From assembly GCA_963514095.1 (NCBI GenBank), contig OY741266.1, positions 10,543,797 through 10,607,796 of the forward strand: a stretch of DNA of 64,000 nt, in the 5' to 3' direction. The notes under the pieces were generated by a model, which was given only the letters and a program-made list of their open reading frames with translations, ran no database searches and was not told the origin of the DNA. Below are positions 42,878 to 64,000 of this stretch, in pieces. The translations under genes were made by a program, and so were the position numbers. How positions within the stretch are numbered: the stretch's first letter is position 1; each line of letters begins with the position of its first letter. This stretch comes from Eutrigla gurnardus. Its lineage: Eukaryota; Chordata; Actinopteri; Perciformes; Triglidae.

Positions 42878-43840
42878 GTATGTACTGCCAGCTCTCACCG
42901 ATTGCATGCCTGACTCATTGTGGAGCGTCTTCGAAGGTGTTCATCTGTGTGAACTGTGGCTGAGCTCGGACTCAATCTCTGTTATTAGCTTGAACCAACG
43001 CAGATGTGCTGACCAGGTCAAACGCTGCGTTGTCCACGCTTAAAGGTCATGAACACATGGGGGAAATTTTGCAATATTGCACCATAAGCATCCATGGGAA
43101 CGGGGAAACGGGTTGAGTTACTTTTCAATGTGGGAAAGTGCTTTAGTGTGATACATGCCAATTAATTACTTTTATGTGATATCTTACGTTTTCCCCCGTG
43201 TATCATGGCCTTAACGTTGTAAATAATGCTGTAACAGTGACTTTACCACTAATGGAAGTGACTTTAACCTGCACTAGGACATTTTCCACACTGGCCTCTG
43301 GATGTTAAACATCACACAGCTCACTCATGGTTGCCATCCTTGCCACTTTAAGCATCACAAATGATCTCATGCTGCTGATTAGAGCTCACACACTGCTGTA
43401 TGTGTTTTTATATCACTGATTAATTTTGAGCCGTCTCTTTCATACCCGGCGCAAGATTTTAATTTGGCTAAATGAGGCGAAACTACGGGGTCTCAGCTGG
43501 AGGAGATGGCACAGTCGTCTCTCCCTCAGCCCCCAGTTTGTGATTTAGGCTGATCAGACGAATGTATTTTTAGATTCAAATCTTGCCTGGTGCAGCTTTA
43601 AATCCTTTGCCTGCTGGGTAACAATCGCAGCATGACATGTAACCGGGCCTTGGCTTTGTCAAACCAAACTCCTGCAGAGGCGTGAGCGTCAGAGGAGTCA
43701 GAGCACACTGGAGGCTGTGGGAGTGTCCTCCGCTGACATACACTCTGATAATGCAATTGGGGTGATACATAATCCTAGATGCATTGATCCATCAGTCAGG
43801 CTGATCTTGTAAGAAACACTTGCTGGCATCCACTGACAAA

Positions 43841-43877
<37 letters not shown>

Positions 43878-43969
43878 TAGAGCCAAGAAACCCCAGGAGA
43901 AGAGAAACAGACTGGCTGATCATGCATGCAGTATGTTCAACTGACAGACGGCAAATGGGCCCCCTACTA

Positions 43970-44011
<42 letters not shown>

Positions 44012-47000
44012 ACACATGGCCACCACTCTGTGGCAGCACCTGCCCGACCTAGGGCCCTTTACTTTCTCTGGGGGGGTTTGTGTGTGCAGGGGGTCAGCGG
44101 GATGTTTAGGGTTGAATCAGAGGCTCGTGGCAGACTCACTCTTTTGGCAGGGGGGGGTTAGGTCCCATGGGATTATGTGAAAGGCTAGCTGGGGTGTGGT
44201 GTGTGTGCGTGGGTGGGTGTATTAGTAATGGAGCATATTCTATGGACCGGCAGTAAGTGGGCCTCTCAACCCGCTGTCTTTATGCATGCGGCACGACTTT
44301 GAATCTCCTCAAGTGGACGTGGGTCTAAAAAAAGCGTGGGTTTGTCCAAATGGCGAGGTCGTTGCCCGGCATGGCTGCAACAGTGTCCTTTCACTCTTTT
44401 ATTCTCCTTTCCTCCTTCCTCCTCACAATGAGTTGCGCCATTTGTCACGGGGCTGACCTGTGAGACCTCGGCGTCTGTGAGGCGACTAAGGAAGAGAAAC
44501 GATGGGTCACAAGGAAGAAGGCTTTTAAACTGTCGGTCTGGCAAACCTGTGTCATTGAGAGACAAAGACAAAAGTCTGCTTGAAAACAGAGCAAGCTCTA
44601 GACGTTAATTTGTCTGATGCCTGGGTCAAAGTCTGCTGTACGTATGGTTCAGTATATTTGGTCGCATTATTAGAGGGCAGACATAAAATATCAAGAATAA
44701 CACCGGGCAAAGAATAACTTTTTAGCAAAATGCTCTGGGTGAATTGGAGTTCCCTCTGCTAAAATGTTACGCAGTGTACATGTCTGGGCTTTTATTGTGA
44801 AAGGCAAGAAAGGAAGGATCTGGACCGCGCTGCTTTTGTAAAGGTTGAAAGGAGTAATAACGTTTTCCTTCTTGGTTCGGACTAAGTGCCTCCCAGTTGT
44901 TGTACAATATAAATGCATATTTAGAAATATTGTGAATGGTTGATGACTTAATTTTCCATGTGAAAGCTCAGAAAAATCAAAAATAAGATAAGTCATGACA
45001 GAAACAGCAGTTTGAAAATAATATGCTGACGTGTAAATTAATCGCATGAAAAAAAAATCACTGCATAGACTTCACAGGCTGCATTTGCCAATGTCAACAT
45101 TTTTTTACCTTTTAGATGTATAATGCATACTCTGTTCTTTATCGTTACCCAAACTTTATCCACAATTTGACCTTCCAACTAGTGGCTGTTGCTTATTTAA
45201 TTAAATAAAAATATTCCAGATCGTGTCATACATCAGCTAAAATAAGATGTCCATAGATGAGGACAATGATGCATCTCTTGTGTTAATCAATTCTGGCATC
45301 CTCGCCTTGTCAAATGCAGAGCACATTCATTTCAGTCCATCCCATTAGGGATGTTTACTCAGCAGAGAAAAGACAGGATCGTTTGCTCTCCCTCATCCCC
45401 TTTTTTTGGTTTGTTTAGACTCTCACTTTCCTTTGTCTTTAATGCAGTTTGGGCTGCGTACGAAACCTTCCCCATCATATCATTTTTACTGGCCCCCGGT
45501 GTGATCTCTGTACGTACAGCTATCAGTTTCTGGATCTCAGACAGTCGTGGGCTGCAATCAAAGTGCTGCGTCGCTCTGTTCGCTTTCCCCTTCACTCCTC
45601 TCTCCTGTCCCCGGAGAGGATTTTGTTGCTGTATAAGTGCTTTCCTCCTTCTGTGTGCAGGAAGTAAGAGAGCAAACCTCAGAACGCTTTGATTCATGTT
45701 CCCCATCGCCTGAAACAAACATGAGGACTGAACACAGACGGAGACTAGAGTCTAATGAAGCAGAGGAGATGCTGTTAAGAGGACAGCAGCTGCACTCGCC
45801 CTCTCTCTCCCTCGTAATCAAAGTGTCCCAGCCTCCACACACACACACACACACACACACACAAATCTGGAATGATTACCCATCATATGCGTATCATCCA
45901 AAAAGGTTTGGAGGCTCTGTATTTTTATAAGCCGCCTTTGCACATAAACAACACAGGCGTTATGCTTTTGGTTTGTCCGTCGGGTCTGTCTCAGGTCTCG
46001 CGTGCACTCAAGGATGAAGTCATTAGAATGTGGTGGTCAAATGTCAAGGTCACTGTGATCTCAAGTCCGTCCCATTCAAGATATCTCAGGAACGCGTTGA
46101 CCGGATTTCTTCAAATTTGTCACAGATGTCAAATGGGATAAAATGATGACATTTTGGACAGACATGAATGAGAGGGTAGTTCAATTATGACAACTATATT
46201 TGTCGGTAGTTCTATTTTTTTATTTCTAGGAATTTGAGGATGACACCCTGAAACAAATATTTTTTGTATCGCCCAGGAATGTTTGTCAGATGGATTTTTT
46301 TCCAGGAGTTCTTTGTCTTTTATCTCAGTATGTTTTGCGTCTCATGCTCCTCTGTAAAAAGTGGAATGTAGGGTTTCTCAGTCTTTAATTGCCCGAGCAC
46401 AGTGATTGACTTTGTACACGTTGGATCATAGAGGGCTACGCGTACAGCACAGACACTAGGTTTTTATCGAAGGAGACTGGGAATGTCCCAGTGCTTGTAA
46501 AGGTTGAGACTGGAAGTCCCCCATGTGTACGTACAGATGTGAATCCTGGCTCGATTCAGAGGAGATGTAACACAAACCGTTGACGTGCATCAGTGTTTTT
46601 CTGTCCAATGGAAACATGTTATTCTTCTCTTGATGTGATGAAAACCGGAAGACTAACATCAACTCATAGTGCACAGAGTAACGTCTGTTGAATTCTGGGC
46701 TTTGTGTCCGTGTGTGTGTGATTAAGATCTGTGTGTGTGTCCACAGTTACCCTTGTGTTGCTCCCAGTGGCATGTTGAAATGCCCCAGCCACGCGCCCTG
46801 GGGAGCTTAGTGATTAAACACTTTCACATGGCTGCATACTTTCCACCAAAGTGTTCCCCCCCTTCATTTCTTGCTTGGTCGTGGCATTGAAAAGACTCTG
46901 AACGTCCAAAGTTCCCCAAACTCTTCGCTCGAACTGCACAAACAAAAAGTCTTTCAGATCCTTCAGGAATGCCGTCGAGCCAGAGGGACTTACCGTTGTA

Positions 47001-47380
47001 GTGGAAACACTGTTTCAGACGTGTGCTACATGATTTATGATCGCCACCAGTCACGTCTTAACCTAAGCATTGACGGGGAGTTCTGATGTTTCAGCCTTAC
47101 TAATTAAAACAAGCAGAAATCCAATGGTGGGGAAGCCACCTGTTCCCGGCGGCGCTCGTGTTTCCCAGAGTTCCTGTCTTTCCTTTTGACGAGCTTGTTG
47201 GTGAAACAGTCAGTGGTCACGCCTGAGAGAAAAGGAAGGTCATTATTTAAAGTCTGGCAGCGCCGTCTCGCCTCATCGTCCCGGGAACGACGCAGCTGTC
47301 TGTGTGTCCCCCCCCCCTCTCTCTCTTTATTTTTTAAGTACATTTCAAGTGAATGATCCACCACCTAGGTAACAGACACT
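42878..47380 (+). other. rhbdl3 intron 2, proximal part
   Basis: No exon found. (CA)n tracts at 43841-43875, 43974-44007 and 45837-45863, and poly-G patches near 44071 and 44151. The stretch at about 45985-46145 (gatgaagtcattagaatgtg, tcaaggtcactgtgatctca, tctcaggaacgcgttgac) is a decayed copy of the repeat also seen at 25428. Confidence 0.55.
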
Positions 47381-48131
47381 TAGGCCCTGTCCACACGAAA
47401 ACGTTTTCAGTGCGTAAACGCAGAAGTCTTGTGCGTTTCGCCCTGTCGTCCAAACGGATCCGGCGTTTTCGCGGCCTGAAAATGCACTTTTTTGAAACCA
47501 GCTCTCAGGGTGGAAAAGAAAAAAACGACACCCCTCCGTTTCGTGTTCGTTTTCGTGTGGACGGCGAAAACGAATACGCTGACGTCATCGGCCTACCCCT
47601 TGACCCTCGAGCCTGACTTCTTCCCCCGCGACGTCTCATAACAACAACAACAACGGCGGCCTCCGTGCTCGTAGCAGATATTCTGCTCGTCTGTACGTCG
47701 TTTATTACGATGCTAACAAACAACCGCTAGCTTACTTCCCATGAATGTAGGCATTTATTTGTCTAATTAATCCATCCCAATGTGTGAGAACGCCTCGTCA
47801 AGGTCCTTAGGGTGACGGCTGTTGGTGCTTATTGTTGGTTTTATTTATACGGGCCAAATTGTCATCTTATGGGTGTTTATTGATCGGGTGGTCGGGCGGA
47901 GATTAGCCGTGACTCTCACGTGTTGCCATAGCAATGGCAAACATCCGGTCAAGCCCCGTCTCTTCTTCTGCGTTTTTGTAGCAGAAATAGCGCCGCATAA
48001 GGGCCTGGAATATGTACTACAGCGCGCTGAGTCATTTTCAGTGGATTTGTCTGGACGTGGATTTTCTTGAAACAACGCCAAGGCAAAACGGAGAAAAAAA
48101 GTTTGTTTTGCTTTGTATGGACGGCCCCTGA
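47381..48131. mobile_element. Non-autonomous DNA transposon, ggccctgtccacac family
   Basis: Left end taggccctgtccacacgaaa and right end, complemented, aggggccgtccatacaaa form imperfect inverted repeats about 750 bp apart. The interior near both ends repeats the words aaaacg and gtgtggacg. No transposase; target duplication not resolved. Confidence 0.65.
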
Positions 48132-49951
<1,820 letters not shown>

Positions 49952-51063
49952 CAATGCCTGTTGTTCTTCTGTTGTCTAGTGACGCCTCAGAGGTTCGAGG
50001 GACTTGTGGAGCACCAAATGGAAAATGTCTGTTTTTTGTCCCAGAGCTTAAAGTCACCATGGGAATGTACACACACACACACACACTTTGGGCCTCATTC
50101 CTTTGCCATAGGCCGTCCAGGTCTGCAGTGAAGCCTGGCAGGTGCACTGCTGACAGATACAATAACCTTGTGTTTGCTCTGTGTGTGTGTGTGTGCTCTT
50201 TCGTTTCCCCCTTTGGAAGAGCAGTTTAGTCTCTGCTGAGACAGATGGCAACATTGACGACCACCACAAACGAAAGCTGTCAACCACCAGCGCAGATGTT
50301 TACGCCTGTTATGTTTCGTGTCTGCTGGATCCACGATGCCAGCTACACTTTTACCGATTTGCACTCCAAACTGTTTGCTGGCCCTCAGATCATCTCGTCT
50401 CACTATGTGCTCAGCTGTCCGTGAAGCACTGTTCAAACGGCATCGTCTCCCCGTTTATTCCCCCGTCTCCTCCTCCTCCCTGGAGAGTTTGCACTGAAGT
50501 CATGGTTGCAGACATCACAATTCGAGAAACGCATTATTCAAAGGGAATTTTCTTCTTATATGCGCTCGCGCAAAACCTGCGTGTAAAATGTTTAGGTTGC
50601 AGTTTGCAGACACTGCTCTCTCTGAATTCACTCTGCTCATATTCTAAAAACTTTTTTGTCGAGTAGCTTTAAACAAAAAAAGACAAAAACAACTGCGATA
50701 TTACCTTTTAAAGACATCAGGCACAACCTAGTCTTTATTCTCCCATTTGTCCTCCGACAGTGTTGCCTGCTCTGGTTTGTGTTCATGACCCCTTTCCAGA
50801 AGCTCTAAGCTTTCCTGGCAACCAGCAAAGCAGCGTCTCTTTACTTGACGACTCACGTACAGGAATAAAATCTATCTCCACATTTGGTGCAAAGCCGGTG
50901 GGGTCCCAGTCAGCTTTGGGTCTATGGACTGTGATAATCACCTCTCCTCCCAGAGCAGTCGCTCTCTGTTACGCAGCCCTGCGTCACATTCCTCCGTCTG
51001 ACCAGGACTGGAAGATTTTTTTAAATGGTAATCCATCTTTATATGCATTTGTTTTGGTTAGTT
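49952..51063 (+). other. rhbdl3 intron 2, noncoding
   Basis: No splice-flanked exon of rhbdl3 was found. The open frames here, such as 50181-50666, match nothing recognised. Confidence 0.4.
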
Positions 51064-51077
51064 GGAAGTTGGAACAG

Positions 51078-54000
51078 GGGGCTGCACGCTGTGAGCACTG
51101 TCGCCTCACAACTAGAGGGTCTCAGGTTAGATTCCTACGGGTTCCTTCTGTGTGGAGTTTGCATGTTCTCCCCGTGTAAGCGTGGGTTCTCTCTGGGTTC
51201 TCCAGCTTCCTCCCACAGTCCAAAGACATGCAGGATGGGGATAGGTTCATTGGTGACTCTAAATGTCCCATAGGTGTGAATGTGAGTGTGAATGGTTGTT
51301 TGTCTCTACATGTCAGCCCTGTGATAGACTGGTCACCTGTCTGTCTCTACATGTCTCCCTGTGATAGACTGGTTACCTGTCTGTCTCTACATGTCAGCCC
51401 TGTGATAGACTGGTTACCTGTCTGTCTCTACATGTCAGCCCTGTGATAGACTGGTTACCTGTCTGTCTCTACATGTCAGCCCTGTGATAGACTGGTTACC
51501 TGTCTGTCCCTACATGTCAGCCCTGTGATAGACTGGTTACCTGTCTGTCTCTACATGTCAGCCCTGTGATAGACTGGTTACCTGTCTGTCTCTACATGTC
51601 AGCCCTGTGATAGACTGGTTACCTGTCTGTCTCTACATGTCAGCCCTGTGATAGACTGGTTACCTGTCTGTCTCTACATGTCAGCCCTGTGATAGACTGG
51701 TTACCTGTCTGTCTCTACATGTCAGCCCTGTGATAGACTGGTTACCTGTTTGTCTCTACATGTCAGCCCTGTGATAGACTGGTTACCTGTCTGTCTCTAC
51801 ATGTCAGCCCTGTGATAGACTGGTTACCTGTCTGTCTCTACATGTCAGCCCTGTGATAGACTGGTTACCTGTCTGTCCCTACATGTCAGCCCTGTGATAG
51901 ACTGATTACCTGTCTGTCTCTACATGTCAGCCCTGTGATAGACTGGTTACCTGTCTGTCTCTACATGTCAGCCCTGTGATAGACTGGTTACCTGTCTGTC
52001 TCTACATGTCAGCCCTGTGATAGACTGGTTACCTGTCTGTCTCGCCATGTCGGCCCTGTGATAGACTGGTTACCTGTCTGTCTCTACATGTCAGCCCTGT
52101 GATAGACTGGTTACCTGTCTGTCTCTACATGTCAGCCCTGTGATAGACTGGTTACCTGTCTGTCTCTACATGTCAGCCCTGTGATAGACTGGTTACCTGT
52201 CTGTCTCTACATGTCAGCCCTGTGATAGACTGGTTACCTGTCTGTCTCGCCATGTCGGCCCTGTGATAGACTGGTTACCTGTCTGTCTCGCCATGTCGGC
52301 CCTGTGATAGACTGGTTACCTGTCTGTCTCTACATGTCAGCCCTGTGATAGACTTGTTACCTGTCTGTCTCTACATGTCGGCCCTGGGATAGACTGGTTA
52401 CCTGTCTGTCTCTACATGTCAGCCCTGTGATAGACTGGTTACCTGTCTGTCTCTACATGTCAGCCCTGTGATAGACTTGTTACCTGTCTGTCTCTACATG
52501 TCGGCCCTGTGATAGACTGGTTACCTGTCTGTCTCTACATGTCAGCCCTGTGAGAGACTGGTTACCTGTCTGTCTCTACATGTCGGCCCTGCGATAGACT
52601 GGTTACCTGTCTGTCTCTACATGTCTCCCTGCGATAGACTGGTTACCTGTCTGTCTCTACATGTCAGCCCTGTGATAGACTTGTTACCTGTCTGTCTCTA
52701 CATGTCAGCCCTGTGATAGACTGGTTACCTGTCTGTCTCTACATGTCAGCCCTGTGATAGACTGGTTACCTGTCTGTCTCTACATGTCAGCCCTGTGATA
52801 GACTGGTTACCTGTCTGTCTCTACATGTCAGCCCTGTGATAGACTGGTTACCTGTCTGTCTCTACATGTCAGCCCTGTGATAGACTGGTTACCTGTCTGT
52901 CTCTACATGTCAGCCCTGTGATAGACTGGTTACCTGTCTGTCTCTACATGTCAGCCCTGTGATAGACTGGTTACCTGTCTGTCTCTACATGTCAGCCCTG
53001 TGATAGACTGGTTACCTGTCTGTCTCTACATGTCAGCCCTGTGATAGACTGGTTACCTGTCTGTCTCTACATGTCAGCCCTGTGATAGACTTGTTACCTG
53101 TCTGTCTCTACATGTCAGCCCTGTGATAGACTGGTTACCTGTTTGTCTCTACATGTCAGCCCTGTGATAGACTGGTTACCTGTCTGTCTCGCCATGTCGG
53201 CCATGTGATGGACTGGTTACCTGTCTGTCTCTACATGTCAGCCCTGTGATAGACTGGTTACCTGTCTGTCTCTACATGTCAGCCCTGTGATAGACTGGTT
53301 ACCTGTCTGTCTCTACATGTCAGCCCTGTGATAGACTGGTTACCTGTCTGTCTCTACATGTCGGCCCTGTGATAGACTGGTTACCTGTCTGTCTCGCCAT
53401 GTCGGCCCTGTGATAGACTGGTTACCTGTCTGTCTCTACATGTCGGCCCTGTGATAGACTGGTTACCTGTCTGTCTCTACATGTCGGCCCTGTGATAGAC
53501 TTGTTACCTGTCTGTCTCTACATGTCGGCCCTGTGATAGACTGGTTACCTGTCTGTCTCTACATGTCAGCCCTGTGATAGACTGGTTACCTGTCTGTCTC
53601 TACATGTCAGCCCTGTGATAGACTTGTTACCTGTCTGTCTCTACATGTCGGCCCTGTGATAGACTGGTTACCTGTCTGTCTCTACATGTCAGCCCTGTGA
53701 TAGACTTGTTACCTGTCTGTCTCTACATGTCGGCCCTGTGATAGACTGGTTACCTGTCTGTCTCTACATGTCAGCCCTGTGAGAGACTGGTTACCTGTCT
53801 GTCTCTACATGTCGGCCCTGCGATAGACTGGTTACCTGTCTGTCTCTACATGTCTCCCTGTGATAGACTGGTTACCTGTCTGTCTCTACATGTCTCCCTG
53901 TGATAGACTGGTTACCTGTCTGTCTCTACATGTCAGCCCTGTGATAGACTTGTTACCTGTCTGTCTCTACATGTCAGCCCTGTGATAGACTGGTTACCTG

Positions 54001-54617
54001 TCTGTCTCTACATGTCAGCCCTGTGATAGACTGGTTACCTGTCTGTCTCGCCATGTCGGCCCTGTGATAGACTGGTTACCTGTCTGTCTCTACATGTCAG
54101 CCCTGTGATAGACTGGTTACCTGTCTGTGTCTACATGTCGGCCCTGTGATAGACTGGTTACCTGTCTGTCTCTACATGTCAGCCCTGTGATAGACTGGTT
54201 ACCTGTCTGTCTCTACATGTCAGCCCTGTGATAGACTTGTTACCTGTCTGTCTCTACATGTCAGCCCTGTGATAGACTGGTTACCTGTCTGTCTCTACAT
54301 TTCAGCCCTGTGAGAGACTGGTTACCTGTCTGTCTCTACATGTCGGCCCTGCGATAGACTGGTTACATGTCTGTCTCTACATGTCGGCCCTGCGAGAGAC
54401 TGGTTACCTGTCTGTCTCTACATATCGGTCCTGCGATAGACTGGTTACCTGTCTGTCTCTACATGTCGGCCCTGTGAGAGACTGGTTACCTGTCTGTCTC
54501 TACATATCGGCCCTGCGATAGACTGGTTACCTGTCTGTCTCTACATGTCGGCCCTGTGATGGACCTGTCCAGGGTGAACCCTGCCTTCACAATGTCAGCA
54601 GTAGATGATGGATGGAT
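51078..54617 (+). mobile_element. SINE insertion swollen by an internal 41-bp satellite
   Basis: A tRNA-like SINE head (gagcactgtcgcctcacaac, B-box-like ggttagattcc) and body (tggagtttgcatgttctccc, cttcctcccacagtccaaag) run to about 51298. After the array, the SINE resumes with ggacctgtccagggtgaacc and ends in a GATG tail at 54604-54619. Both sides carry the same 14 bp, ggaagttggaacag (51064-51077 and 54618-54631), the target duplication of retroposition. So head, array and tail belong to one inserted copy. Confidence 0.85.
51299..54563. repeat. 41-bp minisatellite, about 80 copies
   Basis: Unit tgtctgtctctacatgtcag plus ccctgtgatagactggttacc. Recurrent variants: cgccatgtcgg, cttgttacc, gagagactgg, cgatag, and a 40-bp form with tctccctg. 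Each unit has TGA and TAG, so there is no open frame. The marker string gagagactgg then ccctgcgatag recurs at 52551, 53780 and 54311, showing block duplications. Confidence 0.97.
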
Positions 54618-54631
54618 GGAAGTTGGAACAG

Positions 54632-55172
54632 TTCATGTAAAAAGTCAGAATTTTGATATTAAAGTGGTTATATTTTCAGAATAAAGTCATAATATAACAA
54701 ACAGGATATTTTGAGATTTAAGTCCAATCACATAGAAACACTGTCTTACTTCTTCAAATTCCAAAACCTGAATTGAAAGGCGTATTATCTGGACTATGGT
54801 TACACTGGTTATGTCCATATGCTGATTGAGTTAATCAGGGAAACATCAATGATAACTGTTTGGAAGCGTGTACTTCAAACAACCAGTGTCATTTCCAACA
54901 CCACAGTGCTGGATTTTCCAGGACTATGCAGGGGTTTGACATGTTAATTAAACGTATTCAGTCATGCTCAAATGCCTCGGCTGTTTTGCTGTCGTCATGG
55001 CAACATGCAGCCTGGCAGGCTCAGCGGATGCCCAAGGTGAGCGACAGTGCTTAGCTTTCACCCAGATCTCCGTTCCCGTGCTGTCCCCTCCGTGTCGTCT
55101 TACAGGGCATCGCTGCCAATGCCTGCCAGCAGGGCCAAAGTGCTGAAGTGACTAACTGTGACAAGGGGAAAG

Positions 55173-55217
<45 letters not shown>

Positions 55218-55979
55218 GGAAATATAGCCATTTATGACCCTTTACACCCTGGCGTGGTGGCTGACTTTGTAGCAGTATTGTTGCTGACGGCTGGTGTGTT
55301 TTCATTAGACGGTGTAACTCTCTGCAACTTCGGGTGAGTTTGATTTTGTTTTTGTTGTGTCTTATATGGCGATTTCATGACGATTGCCTGCACACATCGC
55401 TGCTTGTTTGTTGAGTTTGAACTGTGTTTTACAACATCCCTGTCCATTAGCGTCTAGAGGGGGGGTTAGCCAATTGTGGGCTGTATTCATTCAAGTCCCC
55501 AGTACAGAAGTGGTCATTGTAGACTCACTTGGTGCGGATCTACAATCTTCTGAGTGCGATTTCCAGCTATATTTTGTTTTGAACCATAAAAAGAGATTCA
55601 CCTCTGTTGTTCATCGGTGGTACAAAATACATGGTTTTGTAAATATGTAAATATGTAAATATGTTCAGACATTTGGTGAGTGAATAGGCAATAAATCACT
55701 GTGTCGTATATTGTAACAGTCCTTTGTCAACACATTTCATGGTTTAGCAGGTGGGAAATCATTCAAGTCTGGTGTTTGGGTTATGGAAATGGATAATAAA
55801 GGCCAGAAATCTCACCTTTTGAAGGAGGGATACTCTGAACAAAGGTTTTCCTTCCCAACACTAATGTTAATTACTCAACTTAAAGTATATACTGATTGCT
55901 GATCCCCAATTAAAAACCTCTTTACCTCATTGTCAGGGACCCTTTTTTTAATAATTATCATGTAAGTAAGGTCAAGGAT
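54632..55979 (+). other. rhbdl3 intron 2, noncoding
   Basis: No gene. (CA)n at about 55177-55214. Confidence 0.4.
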
Positions 55980-57114
55980 TAGGGATGTCCCGATCCGATA
56001 TTTGGATCGGATCGGCCGCCGATATTAGCAAAAAATGCATATCGATATCGGATCGGCCTGCACGGGAAAATCCCGATCCAGACTCCCGATCCAGTTTTTT
56101 TTTTCAAAACTCCGGTCCGTGTTTTCCAGCGCACCGATGTAGGTAATCCATTCCAGTTTTTTTCTGTTTTTCCCAAAAATCCGGTCCGCGTTTTCCAGCA
56201 CACCTAGCGCACACCTCGCGACCTGTCCAGCATCCACTAAACAACAACAAGACGGACTTGTGTGCATGTCCAGTGTTTCCCCTACCATTGTACAGGCCAT
56301 AAAATCAATATGCCAAACCTAAGCCACCTATCAATTCATTCATAAATCAATAAACATTTACATTAGGAGCGCCTCCGCGCAGCACAGTAGACTTGCTCCG
56401 CAAGACACGCAGCCACAACAATCCTCGCCGCGCGCTCCCGCTACGTTCTTCTTCGTGAACTTTAAGCGCTTGATGTTGTTCTGATGCCGTTCCGCCTCGT
56501 TAAACCACCACGATGTCGCTTTATACTTTGAAAACACGGAGTTGACACTGTATTTTGATAAGCTGTTGCACTCTTTTCGTGGTGTGAGCGGAACCGGACC
56601 GGTACCGGAACCGGACCGGCTTCCGCGCTGCCTGCTCGCACAGATCCGCTCGTGCGCACATGCGCTGATGCAGGTCGAGTGTTGTCGATAAATATATGCA
56701 CTCCTTCAAAACAGCATCAAGCCATATTGTGTGTAGTATTAGGACGTGATGACGTCTGTGGGGGAGGATTGTTTTTGATAAGCTGTGGAACTCTGAGTTA
56801 ACCTACTTCTACCTGAATCTCTATGAACTATTAGGCTGTTGAGTAAACCTATAACTTATATTTTACTTGATAATATAACACAATATATGCACTCATGTCG
56901 TTGTAGTGTTTTACAGTATCTGTAGCTATTAATGTGATGCTCATCATTTTCCAGCCATATTTTTCCAGCCCCTAATTTTGGATCATTTCCATCAACCGGC
57001 ATCTTTAATCTTTAATACATGCTTGGATCGGCCGGTATCGGTATCGGCCGATACTAAAAGCTACAATATCGGTATCGGATCGGAAGTGCAAAAAGCTGGA
57101 TCGGGACATCCCTA
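55980..57114. mobile_element. hAT-type non-autonomous transposon with 17-bp inverted repeats
   Basis: 1135 bp with perfect ends TAGGGATGTCCCGATCC and its complement. The 8-bp target duplication is tcaaggat (55972-55979) and tcaaagat (57115-57122), with one mismatch. Subterminal DNA is dense in the words cggatcgg and gatatcgg on both sides, probably transposase-binding repeats. No transposase is left. It is related in type to, but a different family from, the element at 859-2240. Confidence 0.9.
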
Positions 57115-57122
57115 TCAAAGAT

Positions 57123-64000
<6,878 letters not shown>

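Noticed and set aside
50181..50666. 161-residue plus-strand open frame starting in a TG tract
   Set aside because: Begins in microsatellite sequence and has no recognisable domain.
51299..54563. CRISPR-like regular array
   Set aside because: Units are contiguous 41-bp tandem copies with no unique spacers, in an animal genome, inside a SINE.

Overview
The window is nuclear DNA from a ray-finned fish, probably a percomorph teleost. The evidence is intron-split vertebrate genes, many (CA)n/(TG)n tracts, and teleost-type repeats: hAT and TTAA-flanked MITEs, tRNA-derived SINEs, Tc1 relics and BEL/Pao LTR retrotransposons. Three host genes lie on the + strand: adap2 (11 coding exons, 18026-21274), rhot1/Miro1 (20 coding exons, 22935-35214) and the first two coding exons of rhbdl3 (42036-42877). 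The rest of rhbdl3 probably lies beyond the right edge. Human chromosome 17q11.2 has the same gene order, with other genes in between.

The left 17 kb is a transposon cluster. A BEL/Pao element on the minus strand (about 1-6590, running off the left edge) is cut inside pol by a 1382-bp hAT element with perfect 12-bp terminal inverted repeats and a perfect 8-bp target duplication. A 29-bp minisatellite and an AT-rich degenerate repeat follow. Next is a complete 5440-bp BEL/Pao element on the plus strand (8143-13582). Its 368-bp LTRs show one visible mismatch and it is flanked by the 5-bp duplication AGCAT.

The main discovery is inside that second BEL/Pao element. The reverse transcriptase core, RNase H and integrase are missing. 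In their place are about 760 bp coding, without interruption, for the C-terminal part of a HIRIP3-like histone chaperone, including its CHZ-type block. The insert is in frame with a pol N-terminal piece upstream and the extreme pol C-terminus downstream. It looks like host mRNA captured by a retrotransposon that must now be mobilised in trans.

The right half (42.9-64 kb) is read as rhbdl3 intron 2. It holds microsatellites, a MITE, a second complete hAT element (55980-57114), and a SINE whose interior has grown into about 80 copies of a 41-bp unit. That SINE is still bracketed by a 14-bp target duplication, so the whole 3.5-kb array sits within one retroposed copy.

In cells, ADAP2 is an Arf GTPase-activating phosphoinositide-binding protein. 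RHOT1 is the outer mitochondrial membrane Rho GTPase for mitochondrial transport and turnover. RHBDL3 is a calcium-binding-type rhomboid family membrane protein. They are neighbours by descent; nothing seen suggests a shared pathway. All coordinates come from reading the sequence by eye; no search or alignment was run.
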